A DNA stretch of 64,000 nt from Bacteroidota bacterium (GTDB lineage: Bacteria > Bacteroidota > Bacteroidia > Sphingobacteriales > Sphingobacteriaceae). Of the stretch, positions 8,762 to 18,400 are shown one piece after another; position 1 is the stretch's first letter, and every line of letters starts with the position of its first letter. Made by a program: the position numbers and the translations under genes. Below the pieces are notes generated by a model. It was not told the DNA's origin. It saw only the letters and a program-made list of their open reading frames with translations, and ran no database searches. The stretch is from contig JABDBW010000003.1 in assembly GCA_013288485.1 (NCBI GenBank), positions 1 through 64,000 of the forward strand. The letters run 5' to 3'.

Positions 8762-9113
8762 CCGGTACGCGGCCGGCATTTAAATTAATAGAAGGGCGCA
8801 GCTGCGGCCTGGAACGTAAGCCGCTTTCAAAGTTTAATCCAATGGTCAGGTCTACCCAGTCAGGGTTTACGGGCCTGATCATTTTTTCTTTTTGGGGCCT
8901 GGTATAAGTGCTAACTGTTTTAAAACGTTGCATGGCCTGCTCTTCTGTATTTATCTCTTCAAAATAAACCAGCCTGTTCAATTGCTGCGCGCCATCAAAA
9001 AACAAAGTGGGCATTTCGCCGTAAAATTTAAGGGTTTTTAAAAGATCTGAACATAGGCCCACATGCAGGTTATTCCGGTTTCTGTCTGTAATAATGTAAA
9101 TAAAGCGTTTCAT
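8751..9113 (-). CDS. GIY-YIG-like protein (degenerate)
   Basis: 120 residues. The N-terminus FIYIITDRNRNNLHVGLCSDL resembles the GIY-YIG strand pair of small UvrC-type endonucleases (YVYIITN...LYTGVTNDL), followed by a LVYFEEINTEEQAMQRFKTVSTY segment that matches the conserved Glu helix of the family. The second strand reads HVG instead of Y-x-G, so activity is doubtful. The Arg/Asn-rich tail is unusual. Overlaps msrB tail to tail. It is a different subtype from the GIY-YIG gene at 45983. Confidence 0.7.
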   Translation of the reverse strand: MKRFIYIITDRNRNNLHVGLCSDLLKTLKFYGEMPTLFFDGAQQLNRLVYFEEINTEEQAMQRFKTVSTYTRPQKEKMIRPVNPDWVDLTIGLNFESGLRSRPQLRPSINLNAGRVPAIF

Positions 9114-9150
9114 TTTAAATAAAATTTCTTTGGTTAAAAAATAATTACTA

Positions 9151-9188
9151 ATTTTATGAGCATAAAAATACTAATTATTTTAGCAAAT
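9151..9188 (+). promoter_or_regulatory. Probable autoregulatory operator of the XRE-S24 regulator
   Basis: Perfect inverted repeat TTTTATG-AG-CATAAAA at 9152-9167, followed by a second small dyad CTAA-TTATT-TTAG at 9171-9183, both just upstream of the chosen start at 9198. The repeated ACTAATT word suggests paired half-sites. Inference: a binding site for the encoded helix-turn-helix protein. Confidence 0.45.
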
Positions 9189-9197
9189 CCAAATTTT

Positions 9198-9971
9198 ATG
9201 GCAAAAATTTCATCAAATATTAAATTTCTAAGGAAAAAGAAAGGCCTCACCCAGCAGCAGTTTGCTGACCAGGTAGGTATAAAAAGATCATTAGTAGGCG
9301 CATACGAAGAAGAAAGAGCCGAGCCTAAATACGAATTGCTAAAAAAAATAGCATCGTTTTTTGAAATCACGGTTGATGACTTTATTAAAGAAACCATTGA
9401 TGATAAATGGATGGCCAAACCAAAAGCCACCCAGGGCAATCTGCGGATACTAAGTATATCGGTTGACAAGGAAGATAACGAAAATATTGAAATGGTACCT
9501 TTAAAAGCCAGTGCGGGGTATATGAATGGCTATGCCGATCCGGAATATGTAGCGCAGCTGCCCAAATTATATTTACCCATGTTTAAGCAGGGCACCTACC
9601 GGGGATTTGAAATAAAGGGCGACTCTATGCTTCCGCTGGTATCGGGCACAACTATTATAGGTGAATATGTAGAAAACTGGGCCGATATAAAGCCTGCCGA
9701 AACCTATGTTATTATATCAAAAAGCGACGGGGTTGTATATAAACGTATAGGCGGTAAATTTAAGGATAACAAAAAACTGAAGCTGGTATCAGACAACCCG
9801 GTATACGACCCTTACGAGATAAACGGGGAAGATATATTAGAGGTATGGAAAGCGAAGGCCTATATATCAACCCATTTTCCGTTACCTGCGCCCGAACCAA
9901 CTATGGAAAGCTTAACCGGCATGATGGCGCAGATGCAGCGCTCTATAGCTAAATTACAAGGCAACAATTAA
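9198..9971 (+). CDS. XRE-family regulator with S24/LexA-like peptidase domain
   Basis: The track start (9156) lies inside a palindrome; the ATG at 9198 gives MAKISSNIKFLRKKKGLTQQ, the normal XRE N-terminus, and 257 residues. The helix-turn-helix (about 8-60) reads LTQQQFADQVGIKRSLVGAYEEERAEP. The C-terminal half is S24-like, with GDSMLPLVSGT (Ser nucleophile) and a downstream TYVIISKSDGVVYKRI containing the Lys. It resembles CI/LexA-type repressors that self-cleave in the DNA-damage response, but the family also includes non-cleaving regulators in Bacteroidota. No phage genes surround it. Target genes unknown; self-regulation is likely from the palindromes upstream. Confidence 0.9.
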   Translation: MAKISSNIKFLRKKKGLTQQQFADQVGIKRSLVGAYEEERAEPKYELLKKIASFFEITVDDFIKETIDDKWMAKPKATQGNLRILSISVDKEDNENIEMVPLKASAGYMNGYADPEYVAQLPKLYLPMFKQGTYRGFEIKGDSMLPLVSGTTIIGEYVENWADIKPAETYVIISKSDGVVYKRIGGKFKDNKKLKLVSDNPVYDPYEINGEDILEVWKAKAYISTHFPLPAPEPTMESLTGMMAQMQRSIAKLQGNN

Positions 9972-10039
9972 GTTACATAGCGAATATTAAACCTTAACCC
10001 AATATCTTTATCATACTGAAACAAGTAAAAACCGAAAAG

Positions 10040-10402
10040 ATGAAAAAATTATTTTTAATGTGCGCTTTTGTAATGGGAGTTAGCGCGGTGAGCTTTGCCC
10101 AGGGCAGAGGTGGCCAAAGAACTCCTGAACAACAGTTAGCCCAGGTTAAAACAATGATAGCCCCTTTAACGCTTACAGACGACCAGGCTGCTAAACTTAC
10201 AGTTGTTTATACAGCTTCTTCTAAAAGCATGGATAGTTTAAGAGCTGCTGTGCCCGACAGGGCTACCCGCCAGCCGGTACAAACTTCAATACAGACAGCA
10301 ACTGCTGCTAAAGTTAACGCTATTTTAACGCTGGAACAGTCTGCTGCTTTGAAAAAAGCACAGGATGCAAGGCGCGCCCAAATGCAGGGTGGCGGTAATT
10401 AA
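10040..10402 (+). CDS. Small secreted LTDDQ-type protein, paralogue 1
   Basis: 120 residues: signal peptide MKKLFLMCAFVMGVSAVSFAQ, a Gly/Arg-rich mature N-terminus (GRGGQRTPEQ), then a helical region with LTLTDDQAAKL and a second LTLEQSAALKKAQ segment, ending Gly-rich. It recalls the LTxxQ motif of Spy/CpxP periplasmic proteins, but similarity is short. It is the first of three tandem paralogues sharing almost the same signal peptide and repeat layout. A TATCTTTA -7-like box lies just upstream, and a strong terminator follows, so it is probably its own transcription unit. Periplasmic role unknown. Confidence 0.8.
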   Translation: MKKLFLMCAFVMGVSAVSFAQGRGGQRTPEQQLAQVKTMIAPLTLTDDQAAKLTVVYTASSKSMDSLRAAVPDRATRQPVQTSIQTATAAKVNAILTLEQSAALKKAQDARRAQMQGGGN

Positions 10403-10420
10403 CCACATTCTTATTTAAAT

Positions 10421-10465
10421 AAAAAGAGCGTATGTCTAATTTTGGCAGGCGCTCTTTTTATTTTT
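10421..10465 (+). terminator. Intrinsic terminator after paralogue 1
   Basis: AAAAAGAGCG at 10421-10430 pairs with CGCTCTTTTT at 10450-10459, then a T-rich run. Confidence 0.85.
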
Positions 10466-10609
10466 AATGGTAAGAACTGGCGCAGGTACCTTCGCGATTA
10501 ATATTAATTGGTCTATAGAATATGGCTTTTGGTCGCATTTTATTTTAATTGGTACGATATATTTATACATTTAACCCAACAAAATTTAAATTATTAAAAA
10601 ACGAGAAAA

Positions 10610-10975
10610 ATGAAAAAATTATTTTTAGTATGTGCTTTCCTAATAGGTATAAGCGCGGTTAGCTTCGCGCAGGGCAGAGGACAAAGGCAAACTCCTGAAC
10701 AACGGGTTGCTACATTAAAAACATCATTATCCCTGACTGATGACCAGGTAGCTAAAGCTACAGTTATTTTTACGGCTGAGACTAAATCCAATGATAGCTT
10801 AAGAACTGCAATGGCTGGTGGCGACAGGGCTGCAATGAGGCCCGCACGGGCTGCAATAACCGCGGCTACCAACGCTAAGGTTATGGCTATTTTAACTCCT
10901 GACCAGGTTACAATTTACAAAAAACAATTGGCTGATCAGGCTGCCGCACAAGCTGCAAGGGCTGGTGGTAATTAA
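10610..10975 (+). CDS. Small secreted LTDDQ-type protein, paralogue 2
   Basis: 121 residues, signal peptide MKKLFLVCAFLIGISAVSFAQ, then GRGQRQTPEQRVATLK, LSLTDDQVAKATVIF, and a second ILTPDQVTIYKK segment near the C-terminus. Clearly homologous along its length to the genes before and after, with the same start context (GAGAAAAATGAAAAA). A TACATTTA box about 30 bp upstream could be its -7 element. The two LTxDQ segments flank a variable middle with TAMAGGDRAAMRPA. Function unknown; Spy/CpxP-like periplasmic binding is possible. Confidence 0.8.
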   Translation: MKKLFLVCAFLIGISAVSFAQGRGQRQTPEQRVATLKTSLSLTDDQVAKATVIFTAETKSNDSLRTAMAGGDRAAMRPARAAITAATNAKVMAILTPDQVTIYKKQLADQAAAQAARAGGN

Positions 10976-10992
10976 GATTTTACCAGTATTTA

Positions 10993-11027
10993 AAAAAAGC
11001 GCCACTAAAATTAGTTGGCGCTTTTTT
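10993..11027 (+). terminator. Intrinsic terminator after paralogue 2
   Basis: A 12-bp perfect stem: AAAAAAGCGCCA at 10993-11004 and TGGCGCTTTTTT at 11016-11027. Confidence 0.9.
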
Positions 11028-11095
11028 ATGATAATTAATATAATGAGACAGTTATATTAGCTTAACAAATTTCAATTATTTAAAACCGAGAAAAA

Positions 11096-11464
11096 ATGAA
11101 AAAATTATTATTAGTATGCGCTTTCCTAATAGGAATAAGCGCGGTTAGCTTCGCCCAGGGCAGGCAAAGACAAACTCCTGACGAGATGGTTGCCTCTTTA
11201 AAAACGTCATTATCCCTTAATGATGACCAGGCAGCTAAAGTTAAAGTTATTTATGCCGGCCAGGCTAAAGTTATGGATAGCTTAAGAACTGTAATGCAAA
11301 ATGGCGGCGATATGGCTGCTATGAGGCCTGCCTTTACAAAAATGAATGATGCAACCAATGCTAAAATTATGGCTGTTTTAACGCCAGATCAAGCTACTGC
11401 CTACAAAAAGATACTTGATGATCGCGCTGCAGCAATGAAAGCAAGAATGAATGGCGGTAATTAA
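11096..11464 (+). CDS. Small secreted LTDDQ-type protein, paralogue 3
   Basis: 122 residues with signal peptide MKKLLLVCAFLIGISAVSFAQ and the same layout as paralogues 1 and 2: QRQTPDEMVASLK, LSLNDDQAAKVKVIY, VLTPDQATAYKKIL. Closest to paralogue 2, including the inserted Met/Ala segment GGDMAAMRPA. Own terminator downstream. Three tandem copies with separate terminators argue for recent duplication and independent expression, perhaps dosage or divergent ligands. Confidence 0.8.
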   Translation: MKKLLLVCAFLIGISAVSFAQGRQRQTPDEMVASLKTSLSLNDDQAAKVKVIYAGQAKVMDSLRTVMQNGGDMAAMRPAFTKMNDATNAKIMAVLTPDQATAYKKILDDRAAAMKARMNGGN

Positions 11465-11483
11465 CCGTAAAAAATCACATCAA

Positions 11484-11525
11484 AAAGAAAAGCTCCGATA
11501 AACCGGGGCTTTTTTTATTTTTATC
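11484..11525 (+). terminator. Intrinsic terminator after paralogue 3
   Basis: AAAGCTCCG and CGGGGCTTT arms around ATAAAC, then a run of T interrupted by one A. It ends about a dozen bases before the bioF start. Confidence 0.8.
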
Positions 11526-11537
11526 GAAAATTACAGT

Positions 11538-12677
11538 TTGGGATCAGCAGAGCAATATATTGAAGGCAGGCTTGCCGAACGGCGGGCAAACGGCGCATAC
11601 AGAACTTTAAAACCTGGAAGCACTCTCATTGATTTTTGCTCGAACGATTACCTGGGATTCTCCCGATCGGCTATACTTAAAGAAAAAATTAATGAGGAAA
11701 TAACTAATAGCGGCCATATTTTAAATGGTTCAACCGGGTCAAGGTTAATATCGGGAAATTTGGCTTATACAGAAAATTTAGAACAGGAGATCGCGGATAT
11801 GTTTAAAAGCGAAGCCGCTTTACTGTTCAATTCTGGTTATGATGCCAACCTCGGTTTACTCTCTTCCCTACCCCAACGCGGTGATACTATAATAACAGAT
11901 GAACTGATACATGCCTCGGTTATTGACGGGGCCCGCCTAAGTCATGCTAACCGCTATACTTTTAAGCATAATGATCTAACAAGCCTGGAGGCCAAATTAC
12001 AGCACGCCAAAGGCAATTGCTATGTAGTTATTGAAAGCATATACTCCATGGATGGCGATACCCCGCCCATAATTGAATTGTTAACACTAACAGAAAAATA
12101 CGACGCGCATTTAATTGTTGATGAGGCCCATGCTGTTGGCCTGCATAAAACAGGGCTCGTTACAGAGCTTAAGCTCGAAAAAAGAATATTTGCCCGTGTA
12201 GTAACTTTCGGTAAGGCATTAGGGTGTCATGGCGCGATTATTTTGGGCAGTAACTTATTGCGTGAATACCTGGTTAACTTTGCGCGGCCGTTTATTTATA
12301 CTACAGCAGCCCCATTTCATCAGCTGGCTTCTATAAAAATGGCCTGCAGGTTATTGCAGGTAGCAGGTACAGAGATCGCGGCGCTTCAAAACAATGTTAG
12401 TTTATTTAAAGAAAAATTGCATTTATCAACAGCCTACAGTTTAATTAATAGTGAAAGCGCTATTCAATGTCTCCTTTTAAAAAGCAACGGGGCCGCGGTA
12501 AAAACAGCCGGACATTTGCAAAATAACGGCCTCGATGTTCGCGCTATACTTAGCCCCACAGTAGCTCAGGGAAGTGAGAGGATAAGAATATGCCTGCACT
12601 CATTCAATACAGCCAATGAAATTACCTTATTGACCAATACAATCAATAACCTAATAACCAATAATTTAATAACTTAA
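11538..12677 (+). CDS. bioF: 8-amino-7-oxononanoate synthase
   Basis: PLP enzyme of the alpha-oxoamine synthase family that condenses pimeloyl-ACP/CoA with L-alanine in biotin synthesis. 379 residues from a TTG start at 11538. No ATG is available: the frame is closed by a TAA about 40 bp upstream, inside the preceding terminator, so TTG (or an ATT further up) must be used. Seen motifs: LLFNSGYDANLG, DELIHASVIDGARLS, the PLP-ring DEAHAVG, and the Schiff-base lysine in TFGKALGCHG (about residue 225). bioD follows after 1 bp, which supports BioF over the related KBL. Other bio genes are not in the window. Confidence 0.9.
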   Translation: MGSAEQYIEGRLAERRANGAYRTLKPGSTLIDFCSNDYLGFSRSAILKEKINEEITNSGHILNGSTGSRLISGNLAYTENLEQEIADMFKSEAALLFNSGYDANLGLLSSLPQRGDTIITDELIHASVIDGARLSHANRYTFKHNDLTSLEAKLQHAKGNCYVVIESIYSMDGDTPPIIELLTLTEKYDAHLIVDEAHAVGLHKTGLVTELKLEKRIFARVVTFGKALGCHGAIILGSNLLREYLVNFARPFIYTTAAPFHQLASIKMACRLLQVAGTEIAALQNNVSLFKEKLHLSTAYSLINSESAIQCLLLKSNGAAVKTAGHLQNNGLDVRAILSPTVAQGSERIRICLHSFNTANEITLLTNTINNLITNNLIT

Positions 12678-12678
12678 T

Positions 12679-13287
12679 ATGCCCAATAAACCACTATTTG
12701 TTACCGGTATTGGTACCGGTATTGGTAAAACTATAGTATCGGCTATTTTAACAGAAAAATTAAAAGCGGATTACTGGAAACCCATACAAGCAGGCGACCT
12801 GGATAATAGTGATACGTTAAAAGTTGAAAGTTTAATAACCAACACCGTTTCTAAAATTCACCCGGAAGCGTACCGGTTAACAGAACCCTATTCGCCCCAT
12901 AAAGCAGCCGATATGGATGGTATTACGATAGATGAAAAAAATATCATGCTTCCTGTTACAGATAATCAATTAATTATTGAAGGGGCAGGCGGGCTGATGG
13001 TGCCTTTAAACAATAATTTTTTAATGATAGACCTTATACAGCAGTTAAACGCTGAGGTGGTTTTGGTGGTAAAGCATTATTTAGGCAGTATAAATCATAC
13101 ACTCCTTTCGTTGGCAGCATTATATAGCAGGGATATACCTGTTAAAGCCCTTATTTTTAATGGCAACAGCGATGAGTATTCCGAACAACTGATCGTTAAT
13201 TATTTTAAAGCAGGTACAGTAATATCAATTCCTGTAATTGATATCCTAAATAAAGAAAATATAGCCCGGCTGGAAATAGAACTATAA
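12679..13287 (+). CDS. bioD: Dethiobiotin synthetase
   Basis: 202 residues. ATP-dependent carboxylase forming the ureido ring of dethiobiotin from 7,8-diaminononanoate. The P-loop reads GIGTGIGKT at the N-terminus, then KPIQAGD (substrate and Mg contacts) and EGAGGLMVPL. Starts 1 bp after bioF stops, so it is translationally coupled. The stop overlaps by 6 bp the stop region of the convergent hypothetical gene, so no terminator lies between them. Confidence 0.95.
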   Translation: MPNKPLFVTGIGTGIGKTIVSAILTEKLKADYWKPIQAGDLDNSDTLKVESLITNTVSKIHPEAYRLTEPYSPHKAADMDGITIDEKNIMLPVTDNQLIIEGAGGLMVPLNNNFLMIDLIQQLNAEVVLVVKHYLGSINHTLLSLAALYSRDIPVKALIFNGNSDEYSEQLIVNYFKAGTVISIPVIDILNKENIARLEIEL

Positions 13288-13992
13288 AGTGTTGTATTGA
13301 GTGATCAGTTTAGCCAGGTCGGCATCGTTTTTTAAATTAAGGTTATTTGCCTTTATATAACTCTCCAATTCAGCTTGCTTGTTTCCTAACGCAGCCTCTA
13401 CCGCTTTTTTATCTTTTTTAATACGAACAGCTTTGCCATCAATTAAAAGGTAGTAATCAATATTATCAACTACTTCACGGGTAGTAATGGCGCTGCCCAT
13501 ATTGGCTTTGTATTCTGTTATGGTCTTTGCATTTTTTCTGAGTAATTTAACTTTCCCGTCGCTTAATACCTGGAAAAAAGCATTGTCCGAAGTTTTGCCA
13601 TTGCCCGGGAAAATACTAAAACTCGCCAATGTACCCTCAGGTGTAATAATTGTAAATGCTGTTGCAGGCTGATCAAATTCACCGGATTTCGTATTCCCCG
13701 CTATTTGGGTAAATAATTTATCTTTAAATTCATCATATTTTATTAATTTGTCTTTTACAACATTGCCATCTGCAAATGTAACATCTCCCTTTACCCAATC
13801 TGGGTTAAAAAAAGGGTTGCCCACCAAGCCGGTATATTCCGAAAATCCTACAGTCGTGCCCCCTTGTAAGGACATAACTCCGCTCCCTGAATTTAGACCT
13901 CCATTTGTTGGGCTGATCGTTTGTGATTTTACTATAGTAGCTGAGACACTAAATGCCACTACCGCGATAATTGTTTTTAAATTGAATTTCAT
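13282..13992 (-). CDS. Secreted protein of unknown function
   Basis: 236 residues with a probable signal peptide (MKFNLKTIIAVVAFSVSATIVKSQ). The mature N-terminus is Gly/Ser-rich (TNGGLNSGSGVMSLQGG), followed by a charged region with repeated Lys and a C-terminal helical KANNLNLKNDADLAKLI. I recognise no domain. Many short beta-like segments around Asp/Lys (DGKVKLLRK, YYLLIDGKAVRIKK) suggest a compact beta domain. Convergent with bioD. Expressed divergently from the 3-hydroxyacyl-CoA dehydrogenase gene. Confidence 0.7.
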   Translation of the reverse strand: MKFNLKTIIAVVAFSVSATIVKSQTISPTNGGLNSGSGVMSLQGGTTVGFSEYTGLVGNPFFNPDWVKGDVTFADGNVVKDKLIKYDEFKDKLFTQIAGNTKSGEFDQPATAFTIITPEGTLASFSIFPGNGKTSDNAFFQVLSDGKVKLLRKNAKTITEYKANMGSAITTREVVDNIDYYLLIDGKAVRIKKDKKAVEAALGNKQAELESYIKANNLNLKNDADLAKLITQYNTL

Positions 13993-14131
13993 AAGATTAT
14001 TTTTGATGCGTAGATTATTATTAGTATGTAAAGGTTATAAGTTGAGACTTGTAAATATACGTCATTTAATTATTAACTTAAAATATAGTTAACGAAAAAA
14101 TGAATACTTTAGTACATAAAAGTTAGTTTGT

Positions 14132-15025
14132 ATGAAGAATATTACGGTAATAGGTTCAGGAACAATGGGCAACGGCATCGCGCATACTTTTGCACAGCAT
14201 GGTTTTGAAGTATCGTTGGTTGATGTAAGTACCGGTGCCTTGCAACGTGCCATGCAAACTATAAACGGTAACCTGGACAAACAGGTAAACAAGGGCCTGA
14301 TTGATGAGCAGGCAAAGCTGGATACTTTAGCTAACATCAAGACTTTTACTGATATAAAAATGGGCGCTGCAAATGCCGGCCTTGTTGTTGAAGCTGCTAC
14401 TGAAGACATGGGTATTAAATTAAATTTATTTAAACAGCTAAGCGAAATTTGCTCCGAAAATACCATACTGGCTTCCAACACCTCTTCTATATCCATTACA
14501 AAAATAGCATCGGTAACAAAAAACCCCGGTAAGGTAATTGGTATGCATTTTATGAACCCGGTACCATTAATGAAACTGGTTGAGGTAATAAGAGGAAAAT
14601 ATACAAGTGATGAAGTTACCCGCACTATAATGAAGCTGTCGAAACAACTGGATAAAATCCCGGTAGAAGTAAATGACGCACCCGGCTTTGTGGCTAACCG
14701 TATTTTAATGCCGATGATAAATGAAGCCATATATACCCTGTATGAAGGTATTGCGGGTGTTGAAGAAATAGATACGGTAATGAAATTAGGTATGTCGCAC
14801 CCGATGGGCCCTTTGCAACTGGCCGATTTTATAGGCCTTGATGTATGCCTGGCCATAATAAATGTATTATATACCGGTTTTAATAATAAAAAATATACCC
14901 CTTGTCCGTTGCTTGTTGATTTGGTTTCGGCAGGAAACCTGGGTATAAAATCAGGGAGTGGGTTTTATACATACACAGTCGGAAACAAAGAATTGGTAGT
15001 GGCTGATAGATTTAAAAGGACTTAG
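14132..15025 (+). CDS. 3-hydroxybutyryl-CoA dehydrogenase family enzyme
   Basis: 297 residues, NAD(P)-dependent oxidation/reduction of 3-hydroxyacyl-CoA in butanoate and fatty-acid metabolism. N-terminal Rossmann motif VIGSGTMGNGIAHTF, then NTSSISITKIA, the catalytic-His region GMHFMNPVPLMKLVEVI, and DAPGFVANRILMPMINEA at the domain junction. Length and motifs fit Hbd/PaaH. No other beta-oxidation gene is adjacent, so the pathway cannot be fixed. TAGTTTG immediately before the ATG is a near -7 box, implying a very short leader. Confidence 0.92.
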   Translation: MKNITVIGSGTMGNGIAHTFAQHGFEVSLVDVSTGALQRAMQTINGNLDKQVNKGLIDEQAKLDTLANIKTFTDIKMGAANAGLVVEAATEDMGIKLNLFKQLSEICSENTILASNTSSISITKIASVTKNPGKVIGMHFMNPVPLMKLVEVIRGKYTSDEVTRTIMKLSKQLDKIPVEVNDAPGFVANRILMPMINEAIYTLYEGIAGVEEIDTVMKLGMSHPMGPLQLADFIGLDVCLAIINVLYTGFNNKKYTPCPLLVDLVSAGNLGIKSGSGFYTYTVGNKELVVADRFKRT

Positions 15026-15073
15026 TTTTAAACTTTCTTTGTTATTATTTGTCAATAAATAAAACATTGACCC

Positions 15074-15367
15074 ATGAAAAGAATAGCAAAAATTGGAATA
15101 TTATTAACCTTAGCCATCACTTTATTTTCCTCGTGTTATGGGGGTTATTATTATGTCTCCGCCCGACCGGCTGAACCTTATTATGTAAGGCCCGCATCTC
15201 CTTATTACGGAGCAGTTTGGATTGACGGCGAATGGGACTGGCAAAACGGAAGGTATGCCTATATAGGCGGCCACTGGGAAAAACCGCACCCCGGCCGCGT
15301 ATGGATCAGGGGCAGCTGGCAGCAGGGCTCTCGCGGCTATGCATGGCATAGAGGTTATTGGAAATAG
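15074..15367 (+). CDS. WXXGXW-repeat lipoprotein
   Basis: 97 residues. A lipobox (LFSSC) is followed by a Tyr/Pro-rich stretch and repeated W-x-x-G-x-W-like units: WIDGEWDWQNGRYAYIGGHW, WIRGSWQQGS, WHRGYWK. Such YXWGXW/WXXGXW proteins are small outer-membrane or cell-surface lipoproteins of unknown role, widespread in Bacteroidota and Proteobacteria. It shares a strong bidirectional terminator with the glycosidase gene facing it. Confidence 0.85.
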   Translation: MKRIAKIGILLTLAITLFSSCYGGYYYVSARPAEPYYVRPASPYYGAVWIDGEWDWQNGRYAYIGGHWEKPHPGRVWIRGSWQQGSRGYAWHRGYWK

Positions 15368-15374
15368 CACCTAT

Positions 15375-15413
15375 AAAAAGGTCGGCCTATTGTTTTATAA
15401 GCCGACCTTTTTT
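15375..15413. terminator. Bidirectional terminator
   Basis: AAAAAGGTCGGC at 15375-15386 and GCCGACCTTTTT at 15401-15412 form a 12-bp stem with A and T runs on both sides, between two convergent genes. Confidence 0.9.
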
Positions 15414-15416
15414 AGC

Positions 15417-18400
15417 TTACCGGGTCAGATCAATCAACATATTGACCAATAGCTTTGCAGCAATGGGGTCAGTTCGGCTTTTTTCTGTTAATACTTCCGA
15501 TAATATGATCGTCCCGTTATCTTTTATTTTTATTATCGGGTATCCCCTTATGCCGTCTAAATGAGCCATTCTTTCCTCAATTTGCCCCTGCAAATAGCCA
15601 TGTACCTTAGTGAACGATGCCGGTGCCTCAACTTTGGGATCGCGGGTAATACGGAAAGCGTCAGCAATTACTGAAGGCATCTCCCTTTTATTATTGGTAA
15701 ATAAACGGGTATCTAAAGGTTCTATACCGTTAAATATTGCTGATTCGGGAATATCCATACTCATAACCTCGCCGGCGCTTTTTATAATTCCGCGTACATA
15801 TTCAGGGTAAAGCTGGTGCGCGTAGTTGCCACACCGGGTTAATAATATCTTTGCCCCCCGCCCTATTAATTCCCTGATCTGCCTGGTTTCTGTGGCATTC
15901 GTGTTTACAGAATCTAAACCCGACAAAATATATACATCAGCTTTTTGTTTAAGCAGATCAGCCAATGACGCCGAAGATGTGTATTTGATACCCAGGAAAT
16001 CAAGTGATGGGGAAACCATTTTATTAAGGTCAAGTACTGCAATCTTTTTTCCGGATAATTTATTGGCATTTTCAAAGTCTTTCTTCACCAACAAAACATC
16101 ATAACTATTTTCTGAAACTGTTTTGCCATTTTCAACTAATTTTAATATCAATTTGCCTTCTATTCTTGAGGTGGGTAAATTTTGTGGGACTATAATTTGA
16201 GGATCAACCCAGTACCGGGTATAATGTTCAACAGCCGGTATAGCTAAACTACCCTGGGTTATTTTATTACCGGTATTATTTACCAATTGCCATTGTAAAG
16301 TGGAAGCCTGCAAAACTGAACCATCCTCTTTATCATTTATAATACATATACGGGTTGATAGCGGAGCGCCCGCATAAAAATGCCTTCCCCATAATTCAGC
16401 TGAGATCAGCACCGGTTGCAAAGCATTTTTCATCGCATAATATACCGGAAATGACTTTATTTTATTGGTGAGATAAGAATTAGTGAACCAGGTTACCAAT
16501 GAAAAATGAAGTTCTCCGGCAGCTTTGTCATTACTTCTGCGAAGCGCTTCGGCAAGCTCTTTAGTATTAAAGGCTTCTATCTTTGAAAAATAATAAGGAT
16601 CATTATATTCATAACCATATTTACCAACCAACGCTGAAGAGGTTTGATGAACATAATTATAAAAACGGGTAGGGTGCCCGGTTTCGTCTGTATAACCTGT
16701 TGAAAGTTCCTGGCTTATTAATGGTCGCCCCGGATTTTTGAACCTTTTTTGCCATTCGCCGTTAAAATATTCGAACAATGAATTATCATACCAGTTGATG
16801 TAAGAGTGTATATCATCAATATCACCATCATCAATGTCGGTATAAAAATCTGCACCGAATCTTTTAGTATTACGCCTGTAGTTAGAGTCGAAAACGATAG
16901 ATCGTGTAGGATCAATAACCCGCATTTGTTTTACTACGTCTGATATGATCTTCATTTTTACTTTTGCACGCGCTATATCCGGATCATTATCATAAAATTT
17001 CATTTCGTTATTTACCGTCCACAGTAGTAACGACGGGTGATTTCGGTACTTTTTCAGCAGGCCAAAAAATTCATCTTTCCAGAGATCGACAAGCTTTTGA
17101 TCGGGCATACTGCTTTGCAAAAACAGCCAGGTCCAGGTACCCTCATAGCTTACGCCAATGCCATTCTCGTCCGAAGCATTTAACCAGGTCTCATTATAAG
17201 GTACAGTATGGCTTCGTGTCACCATAACATTACCGGCTTTCATCAGCTTGCAAAATTTATCAGCGAGCGCCGAATCATTGGGCGCCAGCGGCATGGCGGT
17301 TTGATTAGCGCCCCGCAACCAGTATTTTTTACCATTTAAATAAAAGTAATCGCCAATTGCTTTAAAGGTTCGGAAGCCCGAACGTATATTTTTTTTATCT
17401 ATCGCTTTACTATCTTTTGCAAGCAGAGAAAATTTGAAATTATATAAATTGGGGTGCTCGGGCGACCATAGTTTTGGCTTTAACCCGGTTATGGTATAAG
17501 TAAATGTTTTTTCTTCGCCCGGCTGCAGTTCTAATTGTTTAAATGATATGTCTTTATATAAAGCCTCTTTTAATTTAGCGCCGTTGATAGCAGTTGAAAG
17601 TGAAAATGCCTGCCTTGTTTTGTTGTAATTTTTTATGGTAACATCAATATCAGCGCCGTTAAGGTTAGGTTTAATAAACACATCCTCAATTCTAACCGGA
17701 TCGGTAATTATTAATGATACCGGCTGCCATATTCCTCCCGGGTCGTCACCAAACATACCGTGGGCCAGGTCTTTCAGCATTTTTTCTGTTACTTCTACAC
17801 TCACAGCAACGTCAACTATTTTATTGGCATCCTTTATATTTTTAATATAGTTTTTGCCAACTTTTACAGCGACAAGGTTCTTGCCCGGCTTTAACAGCCC
17901 GGTAACATCCAGCTTAATATCACCGAACATGCCTATATGTGTACCCGCTTTTATGCCATTTACCCACACTTCGGCTACTTTTGATATGGCATCAAAAGTT
18001 AATTGCAGGTGTTTACCTTTTATATTTTCGGGTAATTGTACCCATTGCCGGTACCAGCCCGAATTTGTTTTTTTATAATCAAAAGTATAGGCTTCGCAGC
18101 GATCTGTTTCCTTTTGATAATAGTTGTCTGCCACACCCTTGCTGCCCGAATTATATCGTTCGCCATGCAGCCAAACCCTTATCGGGTTCCAAAAATCAGG
18201 CACATGCATTACGTGCCAGTTATTGTCGGCATGGCCGGGTGATACGGCCTGCGCATCATCTTCTGTTTCATAGTCGGGCGAAAAAAGCCATTTGCCATCC
18301 AACGATATTGTTGTGCGCTTACTATTAACAGTTGGGATAGTTATGGGTTTATAGGTTGCCCGTTGCTGTTTACGCAAGGTCTCTTTATCCAACGGGGGTA

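Noticed and set aside
9156-9971. Prophage repressor as a sign of an integrated phage
   Set aside because: No integrase, structural or lysis genes are nearby; XRE-S24 regulators also occur alone.
14089-14856. 255-aa minus-strand ORF opposite the hydroxyacyl-CoA dehydrogenase
   Set aside because: The plus frame has complete family motifs; the minus frame shows none.
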